Source: Armatimonas sp043757465 (GTDB lineage: Bacteria > Armatimonadota > Armatimonadia > Armatimonadales > Armatimonadaceae). Taken from it: a stretch of 64,000 bases of DNA. Location: assembly GCF_043757465.1 (NCBI RefSeq), contig NZ_JAYVPL010000009.1, forward strand, positions 1 through 64,000, written 5' to 3'. The translations under genes and the position numbers were made by a program. Below the pieces are notes generated by a model. That model saw only the letters and a list, made by a program, of their open reading frames with translations. It did not search any database and had not been told where the DNA came from. Positions 32,980 to 41,959 of this stretch are shown in pieces (positions within the stretch are counted from its first letter, which is position 1; each line of letters starts with the position of its first letter).

Positions 32980-33804
32980 ATGGACGGATTTCTAAATATA
33001 CACAAGCCTGCCGGTATGACGAGCCACGATGTGGTGGCGCGGGTTCGGCGGAGCTTAAAGATCAAGCGGGTGGGGCACGCGGGGACACTGGACCCCGATG
33101 CGACAGGAGTGTTAGTGGTGGCTGTCGGGCAGGCGACGCGGCTCTTGCCCCACGTACCACTGGAACCCAAAGTTTATCTGGCCACGATTGGCTTTGGCAC
33201 TGCCACGGACACAGAGGATGCCAGTGGGCAAGTGACCACTGAGGCCGATGCATCGGGGCTGACACCAGAGGCGCTTCGTGCTGTTCTGCCACGCTTTGTC
33301 GGCGAGATCCAGCAAGTTCCCCCCATGGTTTCGGCACTGCACCATAACGGCCAGCGGCTCTACGATCTGGCGCGGCAGGGAATCACGGTCGAGCGCGAGG
33401 CCCGAACCATTACGATTCATGCGCTTGATCTCATCACTCCCACAGTTATTCGGGTGACTTGTGGCGGGGGAACCTATATCCGAACGCTCTGCAAAGATAT
33501 CGGCGAAGCGCTCGGGCTTCCGGCGCACATGGCGACACTGGTGCGCGAGGCTGTCGGGCCCTACAAGCTAGCCGAAGCAATTCACCTCGATGAGATTACG
33601 GAAGAGAAGCTCCTGCCGATGCATGAAGCCCTTGGCTGGCCGACGCTTCGAGTGAGCGATCACGAAGCCGCCGAGCTAAAGCTGGGCAGGACGATTGAAG
33701 GCCCCACAAGTGGCGGCGAGTGCGCAGCGCTCCACCAGGAATGTTTAGTGGCGTTGGTTCGCTGGGAAAACGGGCACTGGCAGCCCTTCAAGGTATTTTC
33801 ATGA
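32980..33804 (+). CDS. truB: tRNA pseudouridine(55) synthase
   Basis: TruB makes pseudouridine 55 in the T loop of tRNAs. It has the start FLNIHKPAGMTSHDVVARVR and motif GHAGTLDPDATGVL with catalytic Asp38, then the GTYIRTLCKDIGEALG segment. Length is 274 residues. Its stop overlaps the ribF start as ATGA, the common truB-ribF arrangement. Confidence 0.95.
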   Translation: MDGFLNIHKPAGMTSHDVVARVRRSLKIKRVGHAGTLDPDATGVLVVAVGQATRLLPHVPLEPKVYLATIGFGTATDTEDASGQVTTEADASGLTPEALRAVLPRFVGEIQQVPPMVSALHHNGQRLYDLARQGITVEREARTITIHALDLITPTVIRVTCGGGTYIRTLCKDIGEALGLPAHMATLVREAVGPYKLAEAIHLDEITEEKLLPMHEALGWPTLRVSDHEAAELKLGRTIEGPTSGGECAALHQECLVALVRWENGHWQPFKVFS

Positions 33805-34700
33805 CACCAAAGACTTCCGCCCTTGGGCGGGGACTGGATGGTAGCTCTGCACTCACCATCGGGGTTTTCGATGGCGTTCACCGAGGGCACCAGGCGCTTC
33901 TTGCGGCGGCAAGGGCGAGCGGCTTGCCAACAACTGCCCTGACTTTTGATCCCCATCCGGCAGCACTGCTCTCGCCCGGACGAACTCCGAAGCTGCTCGG
34001 GACATTACCAGAGCGGCGGGAGCAGCTCAAGAGCTACGGCGCAGACACTGTCCAGGTGATTGCTTTTGATCATGCTTTTGCAGCGCTGACCCCCGATGCA
34101 TTCATAGAGCATCTGCTAAGGCCACTGAATCCCGGTTGCATCGTTGTTGGTGAAGACTTTCGTTTCGGCTGTGAGCGGCGCGGCGATGTGGAAACACTGC
34201 GTGCTGCGGGGCTGGAAGTGACTGTCCTGCCGGGCGTTTTTGTGGACGGGGTGCCTGCGCGCTCTACAGTGATCCGGCAGATGCTCGTTGGTGGACAAGT
34301 CACGGAAGCCGCACGCCTGCTTGGGCGTCCCTACACACTCTCCGGTGAGGTTGTTCACGGACGTAAGCTCGGTCGGACTATCGGCTACCCGACGGCAAAC
34401 CTTTCCTCCGACACGCGCCTTCTTGTTCCCGCGCCTGGGGTCTACGCGGGTATGGCGACACTCCCCGACGGGCGTGCGGTGCGTGCCGCGATCTCTATCG
34501 GCACCAACCCGACCATCACGGAAAACGGCCCGCTGACAGTGGAGGCGTTCTTGCTCGATGGCTTCGATGAGGACCTCTACGAGCAGAAGCTCGCTCTCGC
34601 GTTCGTGCATTTTCTGCGTGGCACGGTAAAGTTCGACGGGCTTGCGCCGCTTCTGGCACAGATGGCACGGGATGTTGCCCGAACGGAGCAACTGATTTGA
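33801..34700 (+). CDS. ribF: Bifunctional riboflavin kinase / FAD synthetase
   Basis: The N-terminal FAD synthetase domain has GVFDGVHRGHQALL and the GEDFRFG motif. The C-terminal riboflavin kinase domain has GRTIGYPTANL, VYAGMATLPDG and the GTNPTI segment. Length is 299 residues. The frame extends up to 33720, but ATG 33801 overlapping the truB stop (ATGA) fits the family N-terminus. It makes FMN and FAD. Confidence 0.95.
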   Translation: MTPKTSALGRGLDGSSALTIGVFDGVHRGHQALLAAARASGLPTTALTFDPHPAALLSPGRTPKLLGTLPERREQLKSYGADTVQVIAFDHAFAALTPDAFIEHLLRPLNPGCIVVGEDFRFGCERRGDVETLRAAGLEVTVLPGVFVDGVPARSTVIRQMLVGGQVTEAARLLGRPYTLSGEVVHGRKLGRTIGYPTANLSSDTRLLVPAPGVYAGMATLPDGRAVRAAISIGTNPTITENGPLTVEAFLLDGFDEDLYEQKLALAFVHFLRGTVKFDGLAPLLAQMARDVARTEQLI

Positions 34701-35434
34701 ACCGAGAGTACTACCTGCAGATGCGCCGCCTAGAGGACTGCCACTGGTGGTTTGTAGCACGTCGGAACCTGATCTGCGCCGCCCTGCGCCGCTTCTGCAC
34801 AATCGAGAACCCTCTGGTGCTCGACATGGGCTGTGGAACGGGCGGCACATTGGATCGGCTCAGGGAGTTCGCACAACCCGTCGGGCTGGATCTAGAGCCG
34901 CTGGCACTGGAGCTCTGCCGGGAGCGGGGACACGTGAACCTGGTTCTCGCCTCCGCGACCTCACTGCCATTTGCCGAGGCGAGCTTCGATGCAGCGATCG
35001 CGCTGGATGTTCTGGAGCATATCCCTGACCATACCCTTGCGGCACGAGAGCTGGCACGCGCACTCAAGCCCGGAGGCGTTGCGGTGGTGACGGTGCCTGC
35101 CTACCAGTCGCTCTGGAGTGGCCATGATGTGGCCTTGATGCACCAGCGGCGCTACCGGGCAGAGGAGGTGCGGCACTTGCTCGAAGGAGCGGGGCTTGAG
35201 ATCGAGCGACTTTCCTACACCGTCTCAGCACTCCTGCCTGCGGTCTGGGTGGTACGGAAGCTACAAAACGCACTGCAAAAAAAAGACGTCCTGCCGCGCG
35301 CGGACGCAAGGCCGACACGGGAGCCCCTGAATGGTTTTTTAGAGTGGGTACTGGATCTGGAGACACGGGTTGTTCTGCGCCACTCCCTGCCCTTTGGCCT
35401 GACCGTTTTTGCCGTGGCTCGGAAACCCGACTAG
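34697..35434 (+). CDS. Class I SAM-dependent methyltransferase
   Basis: The SAM-binding motif LVLDMGCGTGGTLDRL, acidic motif VGLDLEPLAL and post-motif AIALDVLEHIPDHT are clear. Residues 1-20 (NREYYLQMRRLEDCHWWFVA) resemble methyltransferases of lipid or sugar pathways. The start is TTG 34697, overlapping the ribF stop as TTGA. The substrate is unknown. A possible hydrophobic helix (VSALLPAVWVV) lies near residue 178. Its stop overlaps the facing ABC gene (CTAG). Confidence 0.8.
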   Translation: MNREYYLQMRRLEDCHWWFVARRNLICAALRRFCTIENPLVLDMGCGTGGTLDRLREFAQPVGLDLEPLALELCRERGHVNLVLASATSLPFAEASFDAAIALDVLEHIPDHTLAARELARALKPGGVAVVTVPAYQSLWSGHDVALMHQRRYRAEEVRHLLEGAGLEIERLSYTVSALLPAVWVVRKLQNALQKKDVLPRADARPTREPLNGFLEWVLDLETRVVLRHSLPFGLTVFAVARKPD

Positions 35435-36423
35435 GCAGCGACTGCCGTTGGCACCTCGGTGGTCTCCGTGTCGGCGCTCTGGACGGAGAAGACAGTCACG
35501 TAGATGTCGTGCAGGCTGGCGGGCTCGGCGAGAATCTCGGTGAGGCGCATACGCTGCTTGATGAAGTTTAACACATCGTTGCGGGGCACGGCGGCGCTGA
35601 TGAGCATACGGATGTCACCACTGGCGGTGCGCTCCACGGAACGGATTGCAGGGTGATCCCGGAACGGCTTGAGATCCACTGACATCGGATCAACGACGCG
35701 CAGTCGGACACTTAGACCGACTTGGGCCCGCTTCCGCAGCATAGTGAGAGTGCCATCCGCCACGAGCCGACCCTGGTGCATGATGAGAAAACGATCCGCG
35801 ATACGCTCCAGGAGGTGCATGTGATGATCGCTGATCAGGATGGTCATCCCCGTTTCCTGTAGCTCCCGAATGAGTCCAATAAACCACTCCTGGTTGACTG
35901 GGTCTAGGCCATTGAAAGGCTCATCGAGATAAACGATGCTCGGGCCGTGCAGGACGGACTCCGCGAACTGAATCTTCTGCTGATTTCCCTTGGAGAAGCT
36001 GGACAGAGCCATGTTGGGGCGGTTGGTCATGCCCAGACGGTCCAGCCAGTACTGGGTTGCTTCCGCCGCCTCGCCCCCCGTGAGCCCTTTGCGGGTGGCT
36101 GCGTGGTAGAGAAGGCGCTCGACGGCCAGGCTCATGTAGTAGGAGCTATCCCCCGGGAAAAATCCAATCTGCGAGAGATCAGGTTCCTCGGTGGCTCCCT
36201 CATCGAAATAGTAGACTACCTTTCCCATGTCGGCTTTTTCCCGCTGGGCCATGATCGAGCCGATCGTGGTTTTCCCCGCACCATTGGGGCCAATCAGGGC
36301 AATCACTTCCCCACGACGTGCTTGAAAACTCACTCCCTTGAGGGCGTGAGTGGGGTCGTAGATCCGATGGATGTTCTGAATATCCAGTATGATGTCGTCA
36401 ACCGGGCCCGCTGTATCCGGCAT
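35431..36423 (-). CDS. ABC transporter ATP-binding protein (ABC-2 type)
   Basis: Walker A GPNGAGKTTIGS, signature LSSFSKGNQQKI (a variant of LSGGQ), and Walker B IVYLDEPFNGLDP are all present, followed by the ISDHHMHLLERIADR switch region. A C-terminal DUF4162-like domain follows. ATP-driven export through an ABC-2 permease is expected, but no permease gene is adjacent. GGAGG lies about 8 nt before ATG 36423, so this mRNA is leadered. Confidence 0.88.
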   Translation of the reverse strand: MPDTAGPVDDIILDIQNIHRIYDPTHALKGVSFQARRGEVIALIGPNGAGKTTIGSIMAQREKADMGKVVYYFDEGATEEPDLSQIGFFPGDSSYYMSLAVERLLYHAATRKGLTGGEAAEATQYWLDRLGMTNRPNMALSSFSKGNQQKIQFAESVLHGPSIVYLDEPFNGLDPVNQEWFIGLIRELQETGMTILISDHHMHLLERIADRFLIMHQGRLVADGTLTMLRKRAQVGLSVRLRVVDPMSVDLKPFRDHPAIRSVERTASGDIRMLISAAVPRNDVLNFIKQRMRLTEILAEPASLHDIYVTVFSVQSADTETTEVPTAVAA

Positions 36424-36527
36424 CGCCTAGCCTCCTGCACGTAGGGAGATCTGCTTCACACAAATTCACCCGGTAGAAGTATCGGCGCAATCGCTTCAGG
36501 ACTTAAGCCCTGAGGTAAGATAATCCC

Positions 36528-38525
36528 ATGTTGCCGTTTTTTAACCCGTACCGCCACGGCTTGGTTCGCGCGGCGGTCTGTATTCCTCTGGTGCGCGTCG
36601 CGGATCCCGCGTTCAATGCGGAGCGGACGATTGCGCTGGCCGCCCGCGCCTCGGAGCAGCACGCCGCTGTGGCGCTCTTCCCAGAGCTTGGGCTCTCGGC
36701 CTACTCCTGTGAGGATCTATTTCACCAGAGCGCTCTCCTAGACGCGACGCAGCGTGCACTTGCCTCTGTGATCGCGGCGAGCGCCGCGTGGGAGACGGTG
36801 CTACTGATCGGCTTGCCGCTGCGTGTGGAACAGTGCCTACTCAATGTCTGCGCCGTGGTGCAACGTGGCAAGGTTCTGGGGCTGGTTCCCAAGACCTATC
36901 TGCCCAGCTACCGGGAGTTCTACGAGAAGCGCCAGTTCGCCTCAGGCCGTGATGTGGTCACCCGCGACGTGAGCTTGCTGGGAAGCACGGTTCCACTCGG
37001 CTCGGATCTCGTCTTTACTTGCACAAATCTGCCGGACTTTACGCTTCATGTCGAGATCTGCGAGGATGTCTGGACACCGCTGCCGCCCTCCACGTTTGGT
37101 GCCCTTGCCGGGGCGACTGTCTTAGCCAACCTCTCGGCGAGCAATATCACTGTGGGCAAAGCGGAGTACCGAAAGGCACTGGCATCGGGCCAGTCCGCGC
37201 GCTGTCTGTCTGCCTATCTCTACTCGGCGGCGGGGCCGGGTGAGAGCACCAATGACTTAGCCTGGGATGGCCACGCGCTGGTCTATGAAAACGGCACGAA
37301 GCTGGCCGAGTCCGAGCGTTTCTCCGAGGACGAAGATCTGATTCTGGCCGATATTGATCTGGAGCGTCTGGTACAAGAGCGCATGCGCCAGACCAGCTTT
37401 GCCGACTCGGTGCACGACCAGCGTGAGAAGCTCGCCACGATGCGCCGGGTTGCGTTTACCTTTGAGCCGCCGCTCACGGAGACAAAGCTCCTCCGCCCTG
37501 TTGAGCGCTTCCCGTTTGTCCCGGATGACGCGGCCGTGCGCGATGCCCACTGCTACGAAGCTTATAATATTCAAGTCCACGGTCTGCACAAGCGCTTGCA
37601 GAGCGCCAAGATCGAGAAGATCGTGATTGGGGTCTCGGGCGGGCTGGACTCGACGCACGCGCTGATTGTCGCCTGCAACACGATGGACAAGCTGGGTCTG
37701 CCCCGCACGAATATTCTCGCCTACACGATGCCCGGTTTTGCCACCAGCGACCACACCAAGTCCAATGCCCATGCACTCATGGCGGCGCTCGGTGTCACAG
37801 CGACCGAGCTGGACATTCGCCCGTCGTGCTTGCAGATGTTAAAAGACCTCGGCCACCCGTTTCATGCGGGCGAGCCGGTCTACGACATTACTTTTGAGAA
37901 CGTGCAAGCGGGCGAGCGCACCAGCCATCTCTTCCGGCTCGCCAACTTCCACAACGGCATTGTGCTCGGCACCGGTGACCTCTCCGAGCTTGCGCTAGGC
38001 TGGTGCACCTACGGCGTCGGGGATCACATGAGCCACTACAATGTGAATGCCTCCGTCCCTAAAACCCTCATCCAGTATCTCATCCGCTGGGTCGCGACCA
38101 AGGGCTTATTTGGTGAGGAGGCCAGCCGCATTCTTATCAGCATCGCCGACACGGAGATCTCCCCTGAGCTAATCCCTGGCGGAGATTCGAGTGACAAGCC
38201 CGCACAAAAAACCGAGGAGAAGATCGGGCCGTATGCGCTGCAAGACTTTAACCTCTACTACATCACGCGCTTTGGCTTCACCCCCAGCAAAGTCGCCTAT
38301 CTCTCAGCCAGTGTCGGGGATTCCTACGACCTGCCGACGATCAAAAAATGGCTCGAAGTCTTTCTCTGGCGCTTCTTTAAAACCAGCCAGTTCAAGCGCA
38401 CTTGCGTCCCTAACGGCCCCAAAGTCGGCAGCGGCGGCAGCCTCTCACCCCGAGGAGACTGGCGCGCCCCCTCAGACTCGGAAGCGACCCTGTGGCTTGA
38501 GGAACTACGGGCGAATGTTCCGTGA
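36528..38525 (+). CDS. nadE: Glutamine-dependent NAD+ synthetase
   Basis: The N-terminal nitrilase-like glutaminase domain (ALFPELGLSAYSCEDLF, VPKTYLPSYREFYE, HVEICEDVWTPLP) supplies ammonia to the C-terminal NAD synthetase (VIGVSGGLDSTHALIV, then TGDLSELALGWCTYG). Length is 665 residues, as in other glutamine-dependent NadE. TAAGAT (36516-36521) ends 6 nt before ATG 36528. Confidence 0.95.
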   Translation: MLPFFNPYRHGLVRAAVCIPLVRVADPAFNAERTIALAARASEQHAAVALFPELGLSAYSCEDLFHQSALLDATQRALASVIAASAAWETVLLIGLPLRVEQCLLNVCAVVQRGKVLGLVPKTYLPSYREFYEKRQFASGRDVVTRDVSLLGSTVPLGSDLVFTCTNLPDFTLHVEICEDVWTPLPPSTFGALAGATVLANLSASNITVGKAEYRKALASGQSARCLSAYLYSAAGPGESTNDLAWDGHALVYENGTKLAESERFSEDEDLILADIDLERLVQERMRQTSFADSVHDQREKLATMRRVAFTFEPPLTETKLLRPVERFPFVPDDAAVRDAHCYEAYNIQVHGLHKRLQSAKIEKIVIGVSGGLDSTHALIVACNTMDKLGLPRTNILAYTMPGFATSDHTKSNAHALMAALGVTATELDIRPSCLQMLKDLGHPFHAGEPVYDITFENVQAGERTSHLFRLANFHNGIVLGTGDLSELALGWCTYGVGDHMSHYNVNASVPKTLIQYLIRWVATKGLFGEEASRILISIADTEISPELIPGGDSSDKPAQKTEEKIGPYALQDFNLYYITRFGFTPSKVAYLSASVGDSYDLPTIKKWLEVFLWRFFKTSQFKRTCVPNGPKVGSGGSLSPRGDWRAPSDSEATLWLEELRANVP

Positions 38526-38538
38526 TTAGGATTTAAAC

Positions 38539-40242
38539 ATGACCCAAGACGTTCTATGGAAGAGTGGCCAGGGCGGCTACAAGTCCTACCGAATTCCGGC
38601 GCTGGCAGTGACAACAAAAGGCACCGTGCTGGCGTTTTGCGAAGGGCGGCGTGCGGGGGCAGGGGATAGCGGGGCGATTGAGATTCTCCTGCGTCGCTCG
38701 GTAGATAATGGCGCGAGCTGGAGCGAGCAGCAGGTTGTCTGGGCCGATGTGGGCAATACCTGCGGCAACCCATCGCCTGTAGTGGACAGGCAAACAGGGA
38801 TGATCTGGCTCCTGCTCACCTGGAACCGAGGCGACGACAAAGAGCCGCAGATTATCGCCCAGACCAGTAAGGACACGAGAAGAGTTTTTGTCACGTCATC
38901 GGTAGATGATGGTAGCACTTGGACGACCCCACGCGAGATCACGGCGGATGTGAAACTCCCCGAGTGGACGTGGTACGCAACGGGACCGGGCGCGGGGATT
39001 CAGCTTGAAAAAAACGGGCGTCTGGTGATTCCCTGCGACCATATCGAGGCCAAGACCAAGCGCTATTTTTCGCATGTGATCTACAGCGATGACCACGGGG
39101 CGAGCTGGAAACGGGGCGGCACGCCGCCGCGTGATCAGGTGAACGAGTGCGAAGTGGTCGAGCGCAGCGACGGCAGCCTGCTGCTCAACATGCGTAGCTA
39201 CGATCTGGCTTCGAGGGCGCGACAGGTAGCAGTCAGTAAAGACGGAGGACTGACTTGGAGCGACCAGCGCCCGGATTTTGCGCTCATCGAGCCTATTTGC
39301 CAGGCCAGCATCCGGCGCGCCGATACGAAAACGATTGTCTTCTCCAACCCCGCCAGCCGGGAGGGGCGTAAAAATCTCACCGTGCGTGCCAGTGAGGATG
39401 ATGGCAAGACCTGGGAGCGACGGCTGACGCTGCATGCCGGGCCGAGTGCGTACTCGGACTTGGCTTCGCTGAAGAACAACACGCTCGGTTGTCTGTATGA
39501 GTGTGGCGAGAAAAGTGCCTATGAGACAATCACACTCGCCCGTTTTGCACTCAAAGACCTGCCCCGAGTGCCGACCCTCTTTCTGGCAGGCGACTCCACG
39601 ATGGCCGAGAAACTCCCCGACAAGCGCCCCGAGACCGGCTGGGGCGAGGGACTGCGGCTCTTTGTGGACGAGAGCAAGCTGCGAATCGAGAATCACGCGA
39701 TCAATGGGCGAAGCACCAAGAGCTTTTTGGCCGAAAAACGCTGGGAGGCGCTGCTTGCCCGTGTGCAGAAAGGCGACTGGGTCTTTATTCAGTTTGGTCA
39801 CAACGACCAGTCCAAAGAGAAAGGCGAGCGCTACACCCCCCCAGAAGACTACAAGGCAAATCTCACGCGTTTTGTTTCCGATGTCCGCAAGCGGGGCGCG
39901 AACCCCGTGCTCCTGACCCCGGTGATGCGTCGCCGCTTCGATGCGCAAGGGCAGTTCTATGATACGCACGGTGTCTACCCAGACTTGGTGCGTGACGTTG
40001 CTACGGCGACGAAAACACCTCTGATAGACCACCAGCGACTGAGCGAGAAAGTTCTGCGTTCGCTTGGTGCAGAGCCATCGCGCAAGCTGTTCCTGCAGCT
40101 CAAGCCGGACGAGAACCCTCACTATCCCAAGGGGGTCGAGGATAACACGCACTTTAATACGGAAGGGGCAAGAGCGATGGCGGCGCTCGTCGTTGAGGCG
40201 CTACGTGAGTCTAAGCTCGCACTGACAGAGGCGCTCCTCTAG
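38539..40242 (+). CDS. Sialidase-like beta-propeller fused to an SGNH acetylesterase
   Basis: The N-terminal ~345 residues are a GH33-like sialidase: the YRIP motif near residue 16 and five Asp-box repeats (SVDNGASW, SVDDGSTW, SDDHGASW, SKDGGLTW, SEDDGKTW). The C-terminal ~215 residues are an SGNH hydrolase of the rhamnogalacturonan acetylesterase type: FLAGDSTMAE (nucleophile Ser), GRSTKSF, FQFGHND and the C-terminal DNTHFN. One chain could deacetylate and cleave the same glycan, for example O-acetylated sialic acid. No signal peptide is evident. TAGGAT ends 6 nt before ATG 38539. Confidence 0.85.
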   Translation: MTQDVLWKSGQGGYKSYRIPALAVTTKGTVLAFCEGRRAGAGDSGAIEILLRRSVDNGASWSEQQVVWADVGNTCGNPSPVVDRQTGMIWLLLTWNRGDDKEPQIIAQTSKDTRRVFVTSSVDDGSTWTTPREITADVKLPEWTWYATGPGAGIQLEKNGRLVIPCDHIEAKTKRYFSHVIYSDDHGASWKRGGTPPRDQVNECEVVERSDGSLLLNMRSYDLASRARQVAVSKDGGLTWSDQRPDFALIEPICQASIRRADTKTIVFSNPASREGRKNLTVRASEDDGKTWERRLTLHAGPSAYSDLASLKNNTLGCLYECGEKSAYETITLARFALKDLPRVPTLFLAGDSTMAEKLPDKRPETGWGEGLRLFVDESKLRIENHAINGRSTKSFLAEKRWEALLARVQKGDWVFIQFGHNDQSKEKGERYTPPEDYKANLTRFVSDVRKRGANPVLLTPVMRRRFDAQGQFYDTHGVYPDLVRDVATATKTPLIDHQRLSEKVLRSLGAEPSRKLFLQLKPDENPHYPKGVEDNTHFNTEGARAMAALVVEALRESKLALTEALL

Positions 40243-40793
40243 CGGTAGGCTAGCAGCAGGGTATTGCGGTCACGAGTGGTAATGGCGAGCTGGGGACCGG
40301 GGGCTTCGTACATCAAATCGTCTGTGCTTGGGCTGTGGCCGGAAATCCCAAGCGCATGACCTAGCTCGTGGGCGGCGATCAGGGTCAGCCAGTCCTCTTC
40401 CAGCCCGGAGTTGAGCAAAGTCAGTGCGCTCTGAAGCTCCTGCGTGCTCGCGTCCGCCATCACGGTTGTCTTTCCCTGAGAGCCATCCAGCACGGCCGGG
40501 GAAGCTAGGCGCACCACAATAGGCGCCTCCGGCGAGCTTGAGCGAATGAGCGTGACCTTGCCCAGGAGCGCTTCGTTCCAGAGGTGCATGGCGTACTCTA
40601 TTTTCTGTGCCTGCACCTCGGTCATATTGTCGAGCCAGACCGCCACACGGGGCTGGGGCCAGTGGCGCAATGAGCGCAGCGAGGAGGCATAGTTGGGGGT
40701 AAGATCAGAGCTGGGGGGCGACAGCGTTGACGAGCGCACGGTTCCCGCAGCACAGCCACCACAGACAAATAACAGAAATACTCCGAGTCGCAT
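40239..40793 (-). CDS. Matrixin-like zinc metalloprotease, putative exported protein
   Basis: The 184-residue protein has an N-terminal hydrophobic segment ending VCGGCAAG, possibly a lipoprotein signal. The zinc motif AAHELGHALGISGHS (HExxHxxGxxGH) is typical of matrixins. It probably cleaves proteins at the cell surface; the target is unknown. Its stop overlaps the sialidase gene stop as CTAG. Confidence 0.8.
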   Translation of the reverse strand: MRLGVFLLFVCGGCAAGTVRSSTLSPPSSDLTPNYASSLRSLRHWPQPRVAVWLDNMTEVQAQKIEYAMHLWNEALLGKVTLIRSSSPEAPIVVRLASPAVLDGSQGKTTVMADASTQELQSALTLLNSGLEEDWLTLIAAHELGHALGISGHSPSTDDLMYEAPGPQLAITTRDRNTLLLAYR

Positions 40794-40837
40794 AGTGTAA
40801 AAACTATAACGGTGTAAACTTTAGAGGACAAGGTTCG

Positions 40838-41543
40838 ATGGAGAAAACACGCATCTATACGGGGACAATGGGCTGGTCTTACCCCGATTGGGAGGGGCCT
40901 TTCTACGCGCTCGGCACCTCTAACTCCCGTCTGCTCACCGAGTACGCCAAAGTATTCGATGCGATTGAGCTGGACACAACTTTCTACGCATCGCCTCGGG
41001 AGAGCACGCTGTCACAATGGGATCGGCAAACCCCAGAGGGTTTCAAGTTCTCCGCCAAAGTCCCCCGGCTTATCACCCACGAGCGTCGCCTGGTCGGTCC
41101 GGCCTCGGTAAAAGAGGCACGCGACTTCGGGCTGCTGCTGCACGCGGGACTGGGAAAGAAATTAGGCCGCTTGATCTTACAGCTCCCCCCCGACTTTGGC
41201 CGGGGGGAAGCCCGTAACCTACTCATCTTTGCCGATGCCCTCACCGAACTCTCCCTGCCGTGGGCCGTTGAGCTGCGTGAGAGCGGCTGGCAGCAAACCC
41301 CGATCGCCTCGCAGCTCGCGGAGCGGGGAAAACTGTGTCGAGCGCTTCGATCAGCGCGTGATTCCGCGCGATACGGAACTAGATCACTGGGCCGAGCAGC
41401 TTAAAGCCGCTACGGGCACGGTCTTTGTCCACGTCCGCAACTTCTACGAAGGCCACGCTCCTGCAACACTAATGGCGCTACGTCACCGCCTGGGACTCTC
41501 CACACCCACACCACCCGGCCAGCAGCAAATGAGCTTATTTTAG
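40838..41543 (+). pseudogene. Broken DUF72 (YecE-like) gene
   Basis: The frame from ATG 40838 encodes a good DUF72 N-terminal part (GTMGWSYPDWEGPFYA, ELDTTFYASP, FKFSAKVPRLITHE). After LAERG near 41330 it turns into a non-homologous tail and stops at 41404. The matching C-terminal part (CVERFDQRVIPRDTELDHWA, then VRNFYEGHAPATL and a final PGQQQMSLF) lies in another frame to 41543. The part between, normally with the DF.Y.R.HG strand, is missing. So there is an internal deletion of about 40-60 codons plus a frameshift. Sequencing error alone would not explain the missing piece. Confidence 0.75.
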
Positions 41544-41891
41544 CTCGCCCCGTGTTACGACGCCCTGATACACATTTCCCGCCACCACGGGCAGTGCGAG
41601 AACCCCTTTGTGCTCCAGTGCGGCTAGCGCTTCCGCCACGGTTGTCTCGGGATGAAGCGGGCGGGTGGGGCGCACGTACGGCCCCACTTGTAGCGTCGAA
41701 AGATCCACGCCGGAGGGAATGAGCGACGACTCCAGCATTTGGGCGTTGAGCATGCCCATGTACATCTCATCGCCCACCAGCACCACGGTCTGGAGCGGGT
41801 CGGCCTGCATTAAGGCAATGGCATTCTCAAGGCTATCCTGAGGATCAACGATGGGGACGCTACGAAGGGTAACATCGGCGAGTGTGGTCAT
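41535..41891 (-). CDS. CBS-domain pair protein
   Basis: From ATG 41891 the ~118-residue protein consists of two CBS repeats (VPIVDPQDSLENAIALMQAD and TRPLHPETTVAEALAALEHK). Such stand-alone pairs often bind adenosyl ligands. The longer frame to 41999 overlaps the divergent gene's promoter region and has no family similarity, so the shorter start is used. It overlaps the DUF72 remnant end by 9 bp. Confidence 0.8.
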   Translation of the reverse strand: MTTLADVTLRSVPIVDPQDSLENAIALMQADPLQTVVLVGDEMYMGMLNAQMLESSLIPSGVDLSTLQVGPYVRPTRPLHPETTVAEALAALEHKGVLALPVVAGNVYQGVVTRGELK

Positions 41892-41959
41892 GGGCTTCTC
41901 TTCGGCTTTTCTAGCCCGTTTTCCTGCAACCAAATACAGCTTGCGGCATACTAATGCCC

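Noticed and set aside
35431..36423. Complete ABC exporter
   Set aside because: Only the ATPase is present; no permease gene lies on either side.
38896..40152. 418-codon minus-strand frame inside the sialidase/esterase gene
   Set aside because: It is an antisense shadow; the plus-strand product has clear domains and a promoter.
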